Assembly: GCF_004362665.1 (NCBI RefSeq)
Contig: NZ_SNXR01000015.1
Coordinates: forward strand, 248,001 to 312,000
Reading direction: 5' to 3'
DNA: 64,000 bases
DNA from: Flavobacterium dankookense
GTDB taxonomy: Bacteria > Bacteroidota > Bacteroidia > Flavobacteriales > Flavobacteriaceae
In this document: in pieces, positions 26,208 through 36,500 of the stretch
How the letters are laid out: the number at the start of each line of letters is the position of its first letter
How positions within the stretch are numbered: the stretch's first letter is position 1
Translations under genes and position numbers: made by a program
Notes under the pieces: model-generated
What the model was told of the DNA's origin: nothing
Database searches by the model: none
What the model saw: only the letters and a program-made list of their open reading frames with translations

Positions 26208-27494
26208 ATGATATACCAAAGAAGCAGTCAGCTTTTTGCTGAAGCAGAAAAAGTAATTCCTGGCGGTGTAAATTCCCCAGTTAGAGCGTTTAAAGGAGTT
26301 GGAGGAACTCCAATTTTTGTAAAAAGTGCAAAAGGTGCCTATCTTTATGATGAAGATGATAATCGATTAATTGACTACATCAATTCTTGGGGACCAATGA
26401 TTTTAGGTCATGCATTTGAACCTGTAGTTGCTGCAATAATCGAAAAAGCTAAAAAAGGAACATCTTTTGGAATGCCGACTGAACTTGAAACAAAAATTGC
26501 TGAATTAGCAGTTTCGATGATTCCAAATGTAGATAAAATTAGATTTGTAAATTCAGGAACAGAAGCTTGTATGAGTGCTATTCGTTTGGCAAGAGGTTAT
26601 ACAAAAAGAGATAAAATCATTAAATTTTCTGGATGTTATCACGGTCACTCCGACTCGTTTCTGATTGCCGCTGGAAGTGGTTTATCCACTTTTGGTGTGC
26701 CAAATTCTCCAGGAGTTACTCAAGGAACTGCGAAAGATACTTTATTAGCTAACTATAATGATGTCGAAAATGTAAAAGCATTATTCGAAGCAAATAGAAA
26801 TGAAATTGCAGCCATTATAGTTGAACCTGTCGCTGGAAATATGGGTTGTGTACCACCAAAAGATGGTTTTTTACAATCATTAAGACAACTTTGTGATGAG
26901 AATAATACTTTGCTAATTTTTGACGAAGTGATGACGGGATTTCGCTTAGCTAAAGGTGGAGTTCAAGAATTATATAATGTCAAAGCAGATATAGCTTGTT
27001 TTGGTAAAGTTATTGGTGGTGGTTTACCTGTCGGTGCTTTTGCTGCTAGAAATGAAATCATGAATTATTTAGCGCCAATTGGACCGGTTTATCAAGCTGG
27101 AACTTTATCTGGAAATCCATTGGCTATGGCAGCAGGATTGGCAATGTTAGAAGCTTTGAATAATGACTCAGAAATTTTTAATCGATTAGATCAAAAAACG
27201 GTTTATTTAGAAAAAGGAATTCAAACTGTTTTGACTAAAAATAATATTGAATTTACCATAAATAGAGTAGGTTCGATGATTTCTGTTCATTTTGATAAAA
27301 ATCAAGTTGTAGATTTTGAAACAGCAAAAAATGGAGATAACGAAACCTTTAAAAAATTCTTCCACGGACTGTTGAATGAAGGCGTTTACATTGCGCCATC
27401 TGCTTATGAAACTTGGTTTATTACTGATGCCTTGACTTATCAAGATTTAGATTTTACAATAAACGCAATAGATTTAGTTGCAAAGACATTATAA
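26208..27494 (+). CDS. hemL: glutamate-1-semialdehyde 2,1-aminomutase
   Basis: 428 residues, the standard length. The PLP lysine is in [14 protein letters not shown] near residue 266, the cofactor Asp in [11 protein letters not shown] near 240, and the [15 protein letters not shown] segment near 118-132. It makes 5-aminolevulinate from glutamate-1-semialdehyde in C5 tetrapyrrole synthesis in the cytoplasm. It starts 9 bp after the glucosaminidase gene and ends at a strong bidirectional terminator. Confidence 0.96.
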   Translation: MIYQRSSQLFAEAEKVIPGGVNSPVRAFKGVGGTPIFVKSAKGAYLYDEDDNRLIDYINSWGPMILGHAFEPVVAAIIEKAKKGTSFGMPTELETKIAELAVSMIPNVDKIRFVNSGTEACMSAIRLARGYTKRDKIIKFSGCYHGHSDSFLIAAGSGLSTFGVPNSPGVTQGTAKDTLLANYNDVENVKALFEANRNEIAAIIVEPVAGNMGCVPPKDGFLQSLRQLCDENNTLLIFDEVMTGFRLAKGGVQELYNVKADIACFGKVIGGGLPVGAFAARNEIMNYLAPIGPVYQAGTLSGNPLAMAAGLAMLEALNNDSEIFNRLDQKTVYLEKGIQTVLTKNNIEFTINRVGSMISVHFDKNQVVDFETAKNGDNETFKKFFHGLLNEGVYIAPSAYETWFITDALTYQDLDFTINAIDLVAKTL

Positions 27495-27498
27495 AAAC

Positions 27499-27528
27499 AA
27501 AACCTCTCGTTTATTTAGGAGAGGTTTT
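27499..27528. terminator. bidirectional terminator after hemL
   Basis: AAAACCTCTC and GAGAGGTTTT form a 10-bp stem with a 10-nt loop, lying between the convergent hemL and small secreted-protein genes. Confidence 0.88.
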
Positions 27529-27543
27529 ATTATTTATGTATTA

Positions 27544-27921
27544 TTATTGTTTAATTAATCTGTTTAGTAATTCAGGATTTTGATCTAATTTTTTCATTTG
27601 TTCAGCTGTAAGCCCAGCTCTTAATTTGGCTTCTATTGATCCAGCTAACTCAGATTTTCTCTCCGCTGTTAATCCTTCAGTAGTTAGTACTTTATATTTC
27701 TTTGTAAACAGTCTCGCAAAGGTTTCAAGATTTTTTTCATCTAAACCTAAATATTTAATAAGTTCAATAGCGTCATTTTTACCAGCAACTTCAGGAGGTA
27801 ATTCTTTTCTTAATTTTTCGGTTTTTGCTATCTCTTCTTTGGATAAACCTTTCTTGTCTTGAGCATTAGCTCCTAATGTAAACGCGAGGCATAATGTTAA
27901 AACTGCGATTATTTTTTTCAT
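27544..27921 (-). CDS. small secreted protein of unknown function
   Basis: 125 residues with a signal peptide (about 1-20, ending ANAQ). The mature part is highly charged and predicted helical, with SKEEIAKTEKLRKELPPEV and GLTAEQMKKLDQNPELLNRL. It resembles the small helical periplasmic proteins that neighbour Spy/CpxP-like genes in Bacteroidota, and the next gene upstream is of that kind. Function is not known. A good -33/-7 promoter lies upstream. Confidence 0.65.
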   Translation of the reverse strand: MKKIIAVLTLCLAFTLGANAQDKKGLSKEEIAKTEKLRKELPPEVAGKNDAIELIKYLGLDEKNLETFARLFTKKYKVLTTEGLTAERKSELAGSIEAKLRAGLTAEQMKKLDQNPELLNRLIKQ

Positions 27922-27952
27922 TTTTCTAAGTTTTTTAGTTGAATTAATACGT

Positions 27953-27984
27953 CAAAGCTAATTTATTTTTAGTTCAACTCAAAA
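27953..27984 (-). promoter_or_regulatory. promoter of the small secreted-protein gene
   Basis: Read on the minus strand, TTG is followed after 19 bp by TAGCTTTG, matching the Bacteroidota TTG / TAnnTTTG promoter. It lies 32-63 bp before the start codon at 27921. Confidence 0.65.
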
Positions 27985-27998
27985 TTTATTTTTTATTT

Positions 27999-28442
27999 TT
28001 ACTCCTCTGAAGGTTTTTCTAATGATTTTGCTTTACGATTTTTCATCCTACTTTTCATTTTAGATTTTGCTTCATCGCGATTTTGTTCCCATTTTGAAAA
28101 TTGTTCTGCAGTTAGAACTTTTTTCATCTCAGCTTTGTGAGCGATTTGTTCATCTAGCATTTGGTTTTTTAATGCAAACCTTTCATCAGCAGTTGGTTTT
28201 TGTCCCTCTACTTTTTTTGCTTTTAACTCTGCTTTTTTTGCCTCTCTTTTTTCAATTTGTTTTGACATAATTTTTTTAACTTCTACAATTTGTTTGTCAT
28301 TCAAATCTAGTTCAAGTTTCATTCTCTTTACTTGTAATTCTACTTGTTGTTCAGGAGTTAATTGTTCTCTTTTTTCTCCTTTTTTCTGAGCAAATGTTGT
28401 TGTTCCAACAACTAATAATGCTAATAAAAATAATTTTTTCAT
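27999..28442 (-). CDS. small secreted Lys/Glu-rich helical protein (Spy/CpxP- or DUF4890-like)
   Basis: 147 residues with a signal peptide (1-18, ending TFAQ). The mature chain is very rich in Lys, Glu and Gln, with LTPEQQVELQVKRM, LDLNDKQIVEVKKIM and LTAEQFSKWEQ. These LTPEQ-type helices are typical of Spy/CpxP-like periplasmic proteins involved in envelope stress, but the assignment is by pattern only. It lies upstream of the other small secreted gene, which has its own promoter. Confidence 0.6.
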   Translation of the reverse strand: MKKLFLLALLVVGTTTFAQKKGEKREQLTPEQQVELQVKRMKLELDLNDKQIVEVKKIMSKQIEKREAKKAELKAKKVEGQKPTADERFALKNQMLDEQIAHKAEMKKVLTAEQFSKWEQNRDEAKSKMKSRMKNRKAKSLEKPSEE

Positions 28443-28525
28443 AAATACTAATTAAGTGTTATGCAAATAAGAATAAGGATATTTAAAAAGGTTTAATTGT
28501 TAACAAAACATTTGCATTTGAAAAA

Positions 28526-30046
28526 TTAAAAAGTCAAATAACCATACCAAGCACTATTACCACATTTTGCTCTTACAATATAATTTCCATCACTGATTTT
28601 AACTCTAAATGAAGTATCTAATTCGTAACAGTGTTTTTTTGTATTTCCAACTCCAGCACTAAGTAACTCTACTCTTTCAATGGTTTTTCCCGAGGAATCA
28701 ATGGTTTGTAAAACTGGAATTCTACTGTTGTATAATATAGAAACCAATCCTTTATTTAGGTTTTTCGTATCGTTATAAATCAATGAAAGTTTGTTATTTT
28801 TTAAGAAATACAAACTGCTAAAAAATTCACCATTATCATTAATTGTTCCTGGTTCATCATTTTTAATGTCAGTAATCCAATCTAATTTTCCTGTGATTAA
28901 ATCTACCATCGCAATTGTCATTCCAGCAGAATCATATTTATATTCATATTTAAAATCAAATGCTGCTGCGCCAGGTTGTTGAGGTAATCTCTTAGTTTCT
29001 TTATAAACTTGATCAAATAGTAACCATGTTTTATTTCCATCGACCAAAACATCTTTTATTAAAAAGTTTTTATATCTCTCGGTTGGATTTGAAACAAAAT
29101 AATTCATTTCTCCTGAATTGGCATTGAATTTAGACGAAAAAATCCCCGTAGAAGGAGAAGATTGTCCATAGCTGACAGAAAAAAATCGAGCACTATCAGA
29201 ATAAAATCCCTGCAAGTAAAAATTATCATCAATGAAGTGACCTTTAAATTGATTGATTTGCAAAATATCTTGTTCTAATTTTAAACTTTTTTCAGTTATT
29301 TTGTTTTCTTGAGTGTTCCAAAAATACAATGACATATAAGGTTTCATTTTTGGTAAATCGATATTTTTGACCATGAATACATTTCCTGAATTAGAAACAT
29401 AAAGTGTGTTATCACCTGATTGTTTTGATGAAAAAGGAAATTCGTATTCAATTTCTTTTACTGTTTTTAATTTGTCATCCAAAAGACATAAAACAACTTT
29501 TTCATTCACTTTTTTGTCGTAGGATGGTTGTTTTAAAACTACATATAATTGTTTGTTTTCTGATTGTGCGACATAGAACTCACCCGGATTTGTACCGTTT
29601 TTTCCAGGCATTTTTGTCACCATTTGAATTCTAGATTTTGTCCTAGTATCAATATTTACTTTTTGGAAAAACAACTCGTTTTCTCTTGAAGTTTTGTTAT
29701 ATTCATCTAAAAAATGGATGTATTCTTTTCCAGACAAGCGAAACATAGTATTGAAAGTTAACATGTTTAAACCCATAACAGGTTGCTCTACAGACAATGT
29801 ATTAGTGTCGTCTTTTTCGAAATCATCATTTGGAGAATAAATGTCAACCAAAACATCAGTATTGAACGTTTTTTCGTTATATTTTGACTTTACTTTAAAT
29901 AATCGTCCCGACTCGTAAATGTGTTCTACATTAAACTCGGTTTCGTGTTCAATAGTTGTTGGTTCTATACTCCATTTAAAAGTGGGTTGAACTTGCGCAA
30001 AACTCGAAATACATAAAAGTAAAAGTGTAATGATTTTAATTTTCAT
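28526..30046 (-). CDS. secreted protein of unknown function
   Basis: 506 residues with a signal peptide (1-17, ending SFAQ). I recognise no domain. The sequence is rich in beta-type segments alternating with charged turns (LYVVLKQPSYDKKV, MTIAMVDLITGKLDWI), compatible with a beta-propeller, but this is a guess. There is no T9SS sorting domain and no lipobox, so it is probably periplasmic. It lies 50 bp downstream of lysS but behind lysS's terminator. No promoter motif was found. Confidence 0.6.
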   Translation of the reverse strand: MKIKIITLLLLCISSFAQVQPTFKWSIEPTTIEHETEFNVEHIYESGRLFKVKSKYNEKTFNTDVLVDIYSPNDDFEKDDTNTLSVEQPVMGLNMLTFNTMFRLSGKEYIHFLDEYNKTSRENELFFQKVNIDTRTKSRIQMVTKMPGKNGTNPGEFYVAQSENKQLYVVLKQPSYDKKVNEKVVLCLLDDKLKTVKEIEYEFPFSSKQSGDNTLYVSNSGNVFMVKNIDLPKMKPYMSLYFWNTQENKITEKSLKLEQDILQINQFKGHFIDDNFYLQGFYSDSARFFSVSYGQSSPSTGIFSSKFNANSGEMNYFVSNPTERYKNFLIKDVLVDGNKTWLLFDQVYKETKRLPQQPGAAAFDFKYEYKYDSAGMTIAMVDLITGKLDWITDIKNDEPGTINDNGEFFSSLYFLKNNKLSLIYNDTKNLNKGLVSILYNSRIPVLQTIDSSGKTIERVELLSAGVGNTKKHCYELDTSFRVKISDGNYIVRAKCGNSAWYGYLTF

Positions 30047-30064
30047 GATGTTTTTGTTTAAAAA

Positions 30065-30090
30065 AAAATCTACTCAATTGAGTAGATTTT
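30065..30090. terminator. perfect palindromic terminator after lysS
   Basis: A 26-bp perfect palindrome. Arms AAAATCTACTC and GAGTAGATTTT flank AATT, 7 bp past the lysS stop on the minus strand. Confidence 0.85.
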
Positions 30091-30096
30091 ATATTG

Positions 30097-31794
30097 TTAT
30101 TTCCCTAAGTATTCTACAATTTTAGCATCGCCATTAACTACTACTTTCATCAATCCATGTTTGCTAATTCCTTTGCTTGCAGTATCCCATTTTTTGCCAC
30201 TTAAAGCCGATTTCTCTTTTAAATCACCAATCGAAATTCCTTCATTTGCTTTTAAGATTTCGATAATCCATTTTTCATCTTCCGTCAATTCGATTTGTTT
30301 TTTCTCTGGACGCATTTGAGGGAAAAACAACACCTCTTGAATAGAAGGATTATTGGTCAAGAACATGATTAATCTATCCATTCCAATTCCTAATCCAGAC
30401 GTTGGCGGCATTCCATATTCTAAAGCTCTCAAGAAGTCTTCGTCTATAATTCCGTTAGCTTCATCATCACCTTTTTCAGATAATGCCATTTGCGCTTCAA
30501 ATCGTTCGCGTTGGTCAATTGGATCATTCAATTCTGAGTAGGCATTGGCAATTTCTTTACCGCAAACCATCAACTCAAAACGCTCCGTCAATTCAGGATT
30601 GTCTCTGTGTGATTTACACAACGGCGACATTTCCTTAGGATAATCAGTAATAAACGTTGGCTGAATAAAATTTCCTTCACATTTAGCTCCAAAAATCTCA
30701 TCAATCAATTTTCCTTTACCCATGGTTTCATCCACTTCAATTCCCATTGATTTGGCAGCTTCAAAAAGCTCTGCTTCTGTTTTTCCAGAAATATCAAATC
30801 CTGTAAAGTTTTTAATCGCATCGGTCATTCTAACTCGTGCATAAGGTGCTTTAAAACTCACTTTATGTTCGCCAAAAGTTGCGTCTGTAGTTCCGTTTAC
30901 AGCCTTGGCACAATGTTCCAATAAGTTTTCGGTAAACTCCATCATCCAATTGTAGTCTTTGTAAGCTACATATATTTCCATTGCGGTAAATTCAGGATTA
31001 TGTGTTCTGTCCATTCCTTCATTTCTAAAGTTTTTCGAGAATTCATAAACACCGTCAAATCCACCAACAATTAATCGTTTCAAGTACAATTCATTCGCAA
31101 TTCTCAAATACAAAGGAATATCCAAAGCATTGTGGTGCGAAATAAAAGGTCGTGCCGCAGCGCCACCAGGAATAGCTTGTAAAATTGGAGTTTCAACTTC
31201 CATGTAACCAGCATCGTTGAAGAAACTTCGCATTGCAGAAAAAAGCTTCGTTCTTTTCACGAAAACTTCTTTCACATTTGGGTTTACCACCAAATCAACA
31301 TAACGCATTCTATAACGCAATTCAGTATCGGTAAAAGCATCGTGTACTTTTCCTTCTACATCTACTCTTGGAAGAGGCAAAGGTCTAAGTGTTTTACTCA
31401 AAAAAGTAAAATTTTTAACCATTACACATTGAGCACCAACTTTAGTAGTAAAAAGTTCGCCTTCTACACCAATAAAATCCCCTAAATCAGTCAGTTTTTT
31501 AAAAACCTGATTGTAAAGCGTTTTATCTTCGTCTTCGCAAATTACATCTCGGTTAAAATACAACTGCATACGACCTTCACTGTCTTGTAACTCAGCAAAA
31601 CACGCTTTTCCTTGGTCGCGAACACTCATCAATCTACCAGCAAGAACCACCTTTTTACCGTCTTCAAAATGTTCCTTCACCTGTTTAGAAGTGTCCTTTA
31701 CAGGATATAAATCTGCAGGATAAGGGTTAATTCCAAGTTCGCGTAAACCGTTAAGTTTTTCTCGTCTAATGATTTCTTGTTCCGAAAGTTGCAT
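30097..31794 (-). CDS. lysS: lysine--tRNA ligase
   Basis: 565 residues from the Met of MQLSEQEIIRREKL. An OB-fold anticodon-binding domain (about 50-165) is followed by a class II catalytic core with motif 2 (FRNEGMDRTHNPEFT) and motif 3 (GLGIGMDRLIMFL). A C-terminal extension of about 70 residues (ILKANEGISIGDLKEKSALS) goes beyond the E. coli enzyme and is usual in Bacteroidota as I recall. It charges tRNA-Lys. An in-frame extension to 31947 is rejected, because it is encoded by a dispersed repeat and lies upstream of the likely promoter (TATCTTTG at 31817-31824). Confidence 0.95.
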   Translation of the reverse strand: MQLSEQEIIRREKLNGLRELGINPYPADLYPVKDTSKQVKEHFEDGKKVVLAGRLMSVRDQGKACFAELQDSEGRMQLYFNRDVICEDEDKTLYNQVFKKLTDLGDFIGVEGELFTTKVGAQCVMVKNFTFLSKTLRPLPLPRVDVEGKVHDAFTDTELRYRMRYVDLVVNPNVKEVFVKRTKLFSAMRSFFNDAGYMEVETPILQAIPGGAAARPFISHHNALDIPLYLRIANELYLKRLIVGGFDGVYEFSKNFRNEGMDRTHNPEFTAMEIYVAYKDYNWMMEFTENLLEHCAKAVNGTTDATFGEHKVSFKAPYARVRMTDAIKNFTGFDISGKTEAELFEAAKSMGIEVDETMGKGKLIDEIFGAKCEGNFIQPTFITDYPKEMSPLCKSHRDNPELTERFELMVCGKEIANAYSELNDPIDQRERFEAQMALSEKGDDEANGIIDEDFLRALEYGMPPTSGLGIGMDRLIMFLTNNPSIQEVLFFPQMRPEKKQIELTEDEKWIIEILKANEGISIGDLKEKSALSGKKWDTASKGISKHGLMKVVVNGDAKIVEYLGK

Positions 31795-31816
31795 AGTATT
31801 GTTATATTTAAGCGTG

Positions 31817-31824
31817 CAAAGATA
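31817..31824 (-). promoter_or_regulatory. -7 promoter motif for lysS
   Basis: TATCTTTG on the minus strand (TAnnTTTG), 22 bp before the lysS ATG at 31794. TTG triplets occur upstream at slightly non-standard spacings. This supports the short start. Confidence 0.6.
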
Positions 31825-31867
31825 ATTGATTTTGTCCCAAGTTTCAAGTCCAAATTTTAATGTTTTT

Positions 31868-31957
31868 AGGAGCGAATCGTATAGGTTTTTCAGGACTCCA
31901 TTTTCCCGCTTTCCGTTATATCCCGAATTCTCGGGATGCCACTTCAATCGGGGCTAA
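31868..31957 (+). repeat. dispersed element copy C
   Basis: It begins AGGAGCGAATCG, includes TTTTCCCGCTTTCCGTTATA, then the palindrome ATCCCGA-ATTC-TCGGGAT, and ends GCCACTTCAATCGGGGCTA. It shares ends with copies A, B and D and is the same type as reversed copy E. It lies between the divergent lysS and lipB genes. Confidence 0.65.
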
Positions 31958-31988
31958 AGATTAGCGTCGAGTTTACTTATAAACTTTG

Positions 31989-31996
31989 TAACTTTG
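31989..31996 (+). promoter_or_regulatory. -7 promoter motif for lipB
   Basis: TAACTTTG matches TAnnTTTG and lies 13 bp before the lipB start, predicting a very short leader. Confidence 0.6.
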
Positions 31997-32009
31997 CAGC
32001 TTTAGAAGA

Positions 32010-32708
32010 ATGATGAACAAAAATATCCATTTACAAGATTTAGGGAATAAAGATTATAAAGTAGCTTGGGATTATCAAGAGCAGCTTTTTAAGGAAATTG
32101 TTGATTTTAAAATTCATAAGAGAAGTAATCCAGAAACTGTTACTCCAAATTATTTTTTATTTGTAGAACATCCACATGTTTACACCTTAGGGAAAAGTGG
32201 CGATGTTTCTAATCTTCTTTTATCTGAAAAACAATTAGAAACAAAAGGAGCTACTTTTTATAAAATAAATCGTGGTGGCGACATCACTTATCATGGTCCA
32301 GGACAAATTGTAGGTTATCCAATATTAGATTTAGAAAATTTCTTTACAGATATTCATAAATATTTGCGCTTTTTGGAAGAAGTCATAATTTTAACACTTT
32401 CAGAATACAATATAATAGGTGTAAGGAGTGAAGGTGAAACTGGCGTTTGGTTAGATGTTGGAACTCCGTTCGCGCGAAAAATTTGTGCGATGGGAGTTCG
32501 AGCCAGTCGATGGGTTACCATGCATGGTTTTGCACTAAATGTCAATTCCGATTTAGGCTATTTCGATAATATAATTCCATGTGGAATAAAAGGAAAAGCG
32601 GTTACTTCTTTAAATGTTGAACTTGGAGTTAAAGAAGTAAATGAACAAGAAGTTAAAGAAAAAATTCTAAACCATTTTTCAAACTTATTTCAATCTACAT
32701 TTATTTAA
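32010..32708 (+). CDS. lipB: lipoyl(octanoyl) transferase
   Basis: 232 residues. The RGGDITYHGPGQIVGYP segment near residue 90 is the family signature. The lysine of FARKICAMG near 155 and cysteine of IIPCGIKGKAVTS near 193 are the catalytic pair. It transfers octanoate from acyl-carrier protein to lipoyl domains, which LipA then converts to lipoyl groups. The E2 protein at 5551-6840 is one plausible recipient. Two tandem ATGs make the start ambiguous by one codon. It is convergent with rnhB, 13 bp apart. Confidence 0.95.
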   Translation: MMNKNIHLQDLGNKDYKVAWDYQEQLFKEIVDFKIHKRSNPETVTPNYFLFVEHPHVYTLGKSGDVSNLLLSEKQLETKGATFYKINRGGDITYHGPGQIVGYPILDLENFFTDIHKYLRFLEEVIILTLSEYNIIGVRSEGETGVWLDVGTPFARKICAMGVRASRWVTMHGFALNVNSDLGYFDNIIPCGIKGKAVTSLNVELGVKEVNEQEVKEKILNHFSNLFQSTFI

Positions 32709-32721
32709 ATTTTCAGATAAC

Positions 32722-33321
32722 TTAAAAATCAATTTTTAATTGTTCTGGCAATAATCGGAATGACATTCTGTGGTATATAGTAGTTCCATATTTTCTGATT
32801 GCCTCTCTATGTTCCAATGTTGGATAGCCTTTATTTTTTTTCCAGTTGTACATTGGAAACTCTTCATGAATAGTGTTCATGTATTCGTCTCGATAGGTTT
32901 TAGCTAAAACGGATGCAGCAGCTATACTCATATATTTACTGTCTCCTTTAATTATAGTTGAATATGGAATATTGTTTACTGGTTTGAATCTATTTCCATC
33001 AACTATTATGTATAAAGGAGTAGGATTAAGTTTTAAAACACATTCTTGCATGGCCTTAATTGAAGCGTTAAGAATATTGATTTCGTCAATAATTTTTGGC
33101 TCAAGATGGGTAACTGAAAAAGAAATTGCTTTTTCTTCTAATATTGGTTTTAATTTTTCTCTTATTTTTTCAGAAAGTTGTTTCGAGTCGTTGAGTAAAT
33201 CCAATTCAAATCCCTCTGGAAGTATAATTGCAGCAGCGGTGACTGGACCTGCAAGACATCCACGTCCAGCTTCATCCGTTCCACATTCTAAACCAAACTC
33301 TGAGAAATTAGATAGTAACAT
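32722..33321 (-). CDS. rnhB: ribonuclease HII
   Basis: 199 residues, usual length. The catalytic acidic cluster starts with [14 protein letters not shown] near residue 14, with further acidic residues in IIVDGNRF near 106 and KTYRDEYM near 140. It cuts the RNA strand at ribonucleotides in DNA, as in RNA-DNA hybrid removal. It is transcribed alone, divergent from the SusC gene. Confidence 0.95.
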   Translation of the reverse strand: MLLSNFSEFGLECGTDEAGRGCLAGPVTAAAIILPEGFELDLLNDSKQLSEKIREKLKPILEEKAISFSVTHLEPKIIDEINILNASIKAMQECVLKLNPTPLYIIVDGNRFKPVNNIPYSTIIKGDSKYMSIAAASVLAKTYRDEYMNTIHEEFPMYNWKKNKGYPTLEHREAIRKYGTTIYHRMSFRLLPEQLKIDF

Positions 33322-33517
33322 GTATGTTTTTTTTATAAAAATATAAAAATAGACGCAACCAAATAATAAATATTACATCAAATAATAAGTTATGTGTAAA
33401 CAATTCAAATTTATTTTAGATTTATTTCTGTTAAAAAAGTATTATTCCGAAGTAATATTTGTTTTTTTAAGAAATAATTAAGAAGTTTGCGGAATAACTA
33501 ACTCAAATAAAAATAAT

Positions 33518-36500
33518 ATGAGATCGAAGTTCAAATGGATTTTTTCGCTACTATTAGCGTTTTCAATGCAGCTTTCCTTCGCACAAGAGAAAACTGTGAC
33601 AGGTGTTGTTACTGATAAACTTGGACCACTTCCTGGTGCCAATGTTGTCGTTAAAGGTTCAACCAATGGTGTGCAAACTGATTTTGATGGTAAGTATTCC
33701 ATCAAAGCCAAAGCAGGCGATGTACTGCAAATTTCCTTTACTGGTTATGATGCCAAATCTGTAACAGTTGGTTCTGCTAATAGTTACAATGTTGTTTTGA
33801 CTGAAGGTGTTGTGCTGGATGAAGTGGTTGTAGTGGGATATGGTACTTCGACTAAAGAACGATTTACAGGTACTGCTACAAAAGTTACAATGGAGAATAT
33901 TGAGGCAAAAGCGGTTACTAACGTGTCTCAAGCGCTTCGTGGTGAGGTAGCTGGTGTTAACGTTGTTTTAGGATCTGGTGCTCCAGGAAGTGAAGCGACA
34001 ATTCGTATCCGTGGATTTGGATCAATTAATGGTAACAGAAATCCATTGTATGTTGTGGATGGTGCTCCATTTAGTAGTGATATTTCGGCTATCAATCCAG
34101 CTGATATTGAGTCTATGGTTGTTCTAAAAGATGCTGCTGCAACCTCTATATATGGTTCCAGAGGTTCTAATGGGGTGATATTGATAACAACCAAACAAGG
34201 AAAGTCTGGTAAGTCTCAGATTTCGGTAGACTTTAAGACTAGTGTCAATTCAAATTCATTGCCTGCATATGATGTAATAACTTCACCTGAAGAATATATT
34301 GAGCTTTCTTGGAAAGCATTAAAAACTAAAGGAGCTCTATTAGGTGAGTCAAATCCAGCAGCATGGGCAAGTGCAAACTTGTATAGCGCTACTGGTGATG
34401 GAGAATCTATTAATAATGCTTACAATATTTGGAATGCTAGCGGTAATAGTCTTATAGATCCTTCTACAGGTAAATTTGCAAATGGTATTACAAGAAAATA
34501 CACTCCAACTAAATGGTCTGATGCAGCTTTTGGTACAGGTTACAGAAGTGAGGCAAATTTATTATTTAGTGGAGGAAATGAAAAAACAAAATATGCAACT
34601 TCATTTGGTTTTGTTGAAGACCAAGGGGTAGTTACAAATTCGTCTTACAAGCGTTATACCACTCGTATTAATTTGGAGCACAAACCGAAAGAATGGTTGA
34701 CTGCGTCTGGTAATATATCCTATACTGGCGCAAAATACACAAATTCTGGAAGTGATGAAGGTGAAGCAGGTTCTTCGGGAAATATTTTTGCATTAACGAG
34801 CACTACTCCAGCTATATATGATATTTTTTTAAGAGATACTAATGGAGATTTAGTTGAAGATCCAATATTTGGTGGAAATCAATATGATTATGGTGCTTTA
34901 ACTGGAAGAAGAGCATGGAATAGTACGAATGCAATTGCTGATGCAAAGTATGATAGAGTTAGAGATTTGGCTACTACTTTATTAGGTAATTTCAACTTTA
35001 AAATTGATATTACTAAAGATTTGGCTTTTGAAACTAGATACAGTGGGCAATATCAAAATAATGATTATGCCTCAAGAAACAATCCATTTTATGGTGGAAG
35101 TGCAGAAGTTGGTGGTTCTTTGTTTAAGGATATCCGTACTAATAAAAATCAAAACTTTTTACAATTATTGCGTTACAGTAAAACATTTGGACGTCATAAT
35201 TTAGAGACTTTTGTGGCGCATGAGTCAACTCAAAATGAGATTAACGTTATGACTGGTTCAGCACAAAATGCTGTTAACCCTTATACTTTTGACTTAGCTC
35301 AGTATACTACCGCAACAGGTAGAGCAGATTCATTCTCTCAGCGTTGGGCAATAGAAAGTTATTTTGCTCAACTAAACTATGATTTTTCCAAAAAATATTT
35401 TCTAACTGCTTCAGTAAGAAGAGACGGTTCTTCTCGTTTTATAAAAAATAAATGGGGAACTTTCGGTTCTGTTGGTTTAGGCTGGATAGCATCTAAAGAA
35501 AGTTTTTTATCAAATGTTAAAGCAATTGATTATTTGAAATTTAAAGCAAGTCTTGGTTCTATTGCTGACCAAGGAACTAATGTTCAGTATGGTTTCCAAA
35601 CATATTCAATTGAGAATACAGTTGGTGGATTATATTCTTTTTTAATATCTAACACAGCTGCTAACAGAAATCAAACTTGGGAAAGTGCTGAAATATTACA
35701 AGTTGGTTTAGAGACTGTTTTATTTGGTAATTCTTTGGAAATAGATGTTGATTATTATGTTAAGAATACCAATAACTTATTCTTTAATCAGGCACAGCCA
35801 GGTTCGTTTGGATTTGCTACACTTCAGATTAATGATGGACAGTTGCGCAATAGCGGTTTAGAGTTTGATGTTTTAGGACACATTTTTAAAGCAAAAAATG
35901 CAGGTGATTTTTCATTGTCTGTTGGTGTGAATGGGGAAATTTTGGAAAACAAAATAACTCAAATGCCTAGAGGTTTAGATGGTGTAAGAAGGGTATTTGA
36001 CACTGCTAATGAAATTTCTAAAGGTAGATCTCAATATGATTGGTTCATGAGAGAATGGGCTGGTGTTGATCCAGCTAATGGTTCTGCCCTATGGAATTTA
36101 TATTATAATGATGTTAATGGAAATGGTATTTTTGATGATGGTAATGTTAATGTTATTCCTAACATGGTTAATTATTTAAGTCAAAACCCTGATGCAAACG
36201 TTCAAAAAACTACAACTTCAAATTATGCTCTTGCAACACAAAAGTATGTAGGAAAATCTGCTATACCAACAGTTAGAGGTGCTTTCAGAATCAATGCAGG
36301 CTTCAAAAATCTTGATTTAACGGCACAATTTGGTTATAGTTTAGGAGGTTATGCATATGACAGCGGTTATGCTTTATTAATGAGTAATAGAGGTTTGATA
36401 GGTGCTGACAATTTCCATACTGATATAAGAAAGGCTTGGTCACAACCAGGTGATGTAACGGATGTTCCTAGAACATCGGCTTCTTTCGATACAGATGTAC

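Noticed and set aside
31795-31947. 51-residue N-terminal extension of lysS
   Set aside because: It is encoded by dispersed element C and lies upstream of the likely lysS promoter. Family members start at MQLSEQE.
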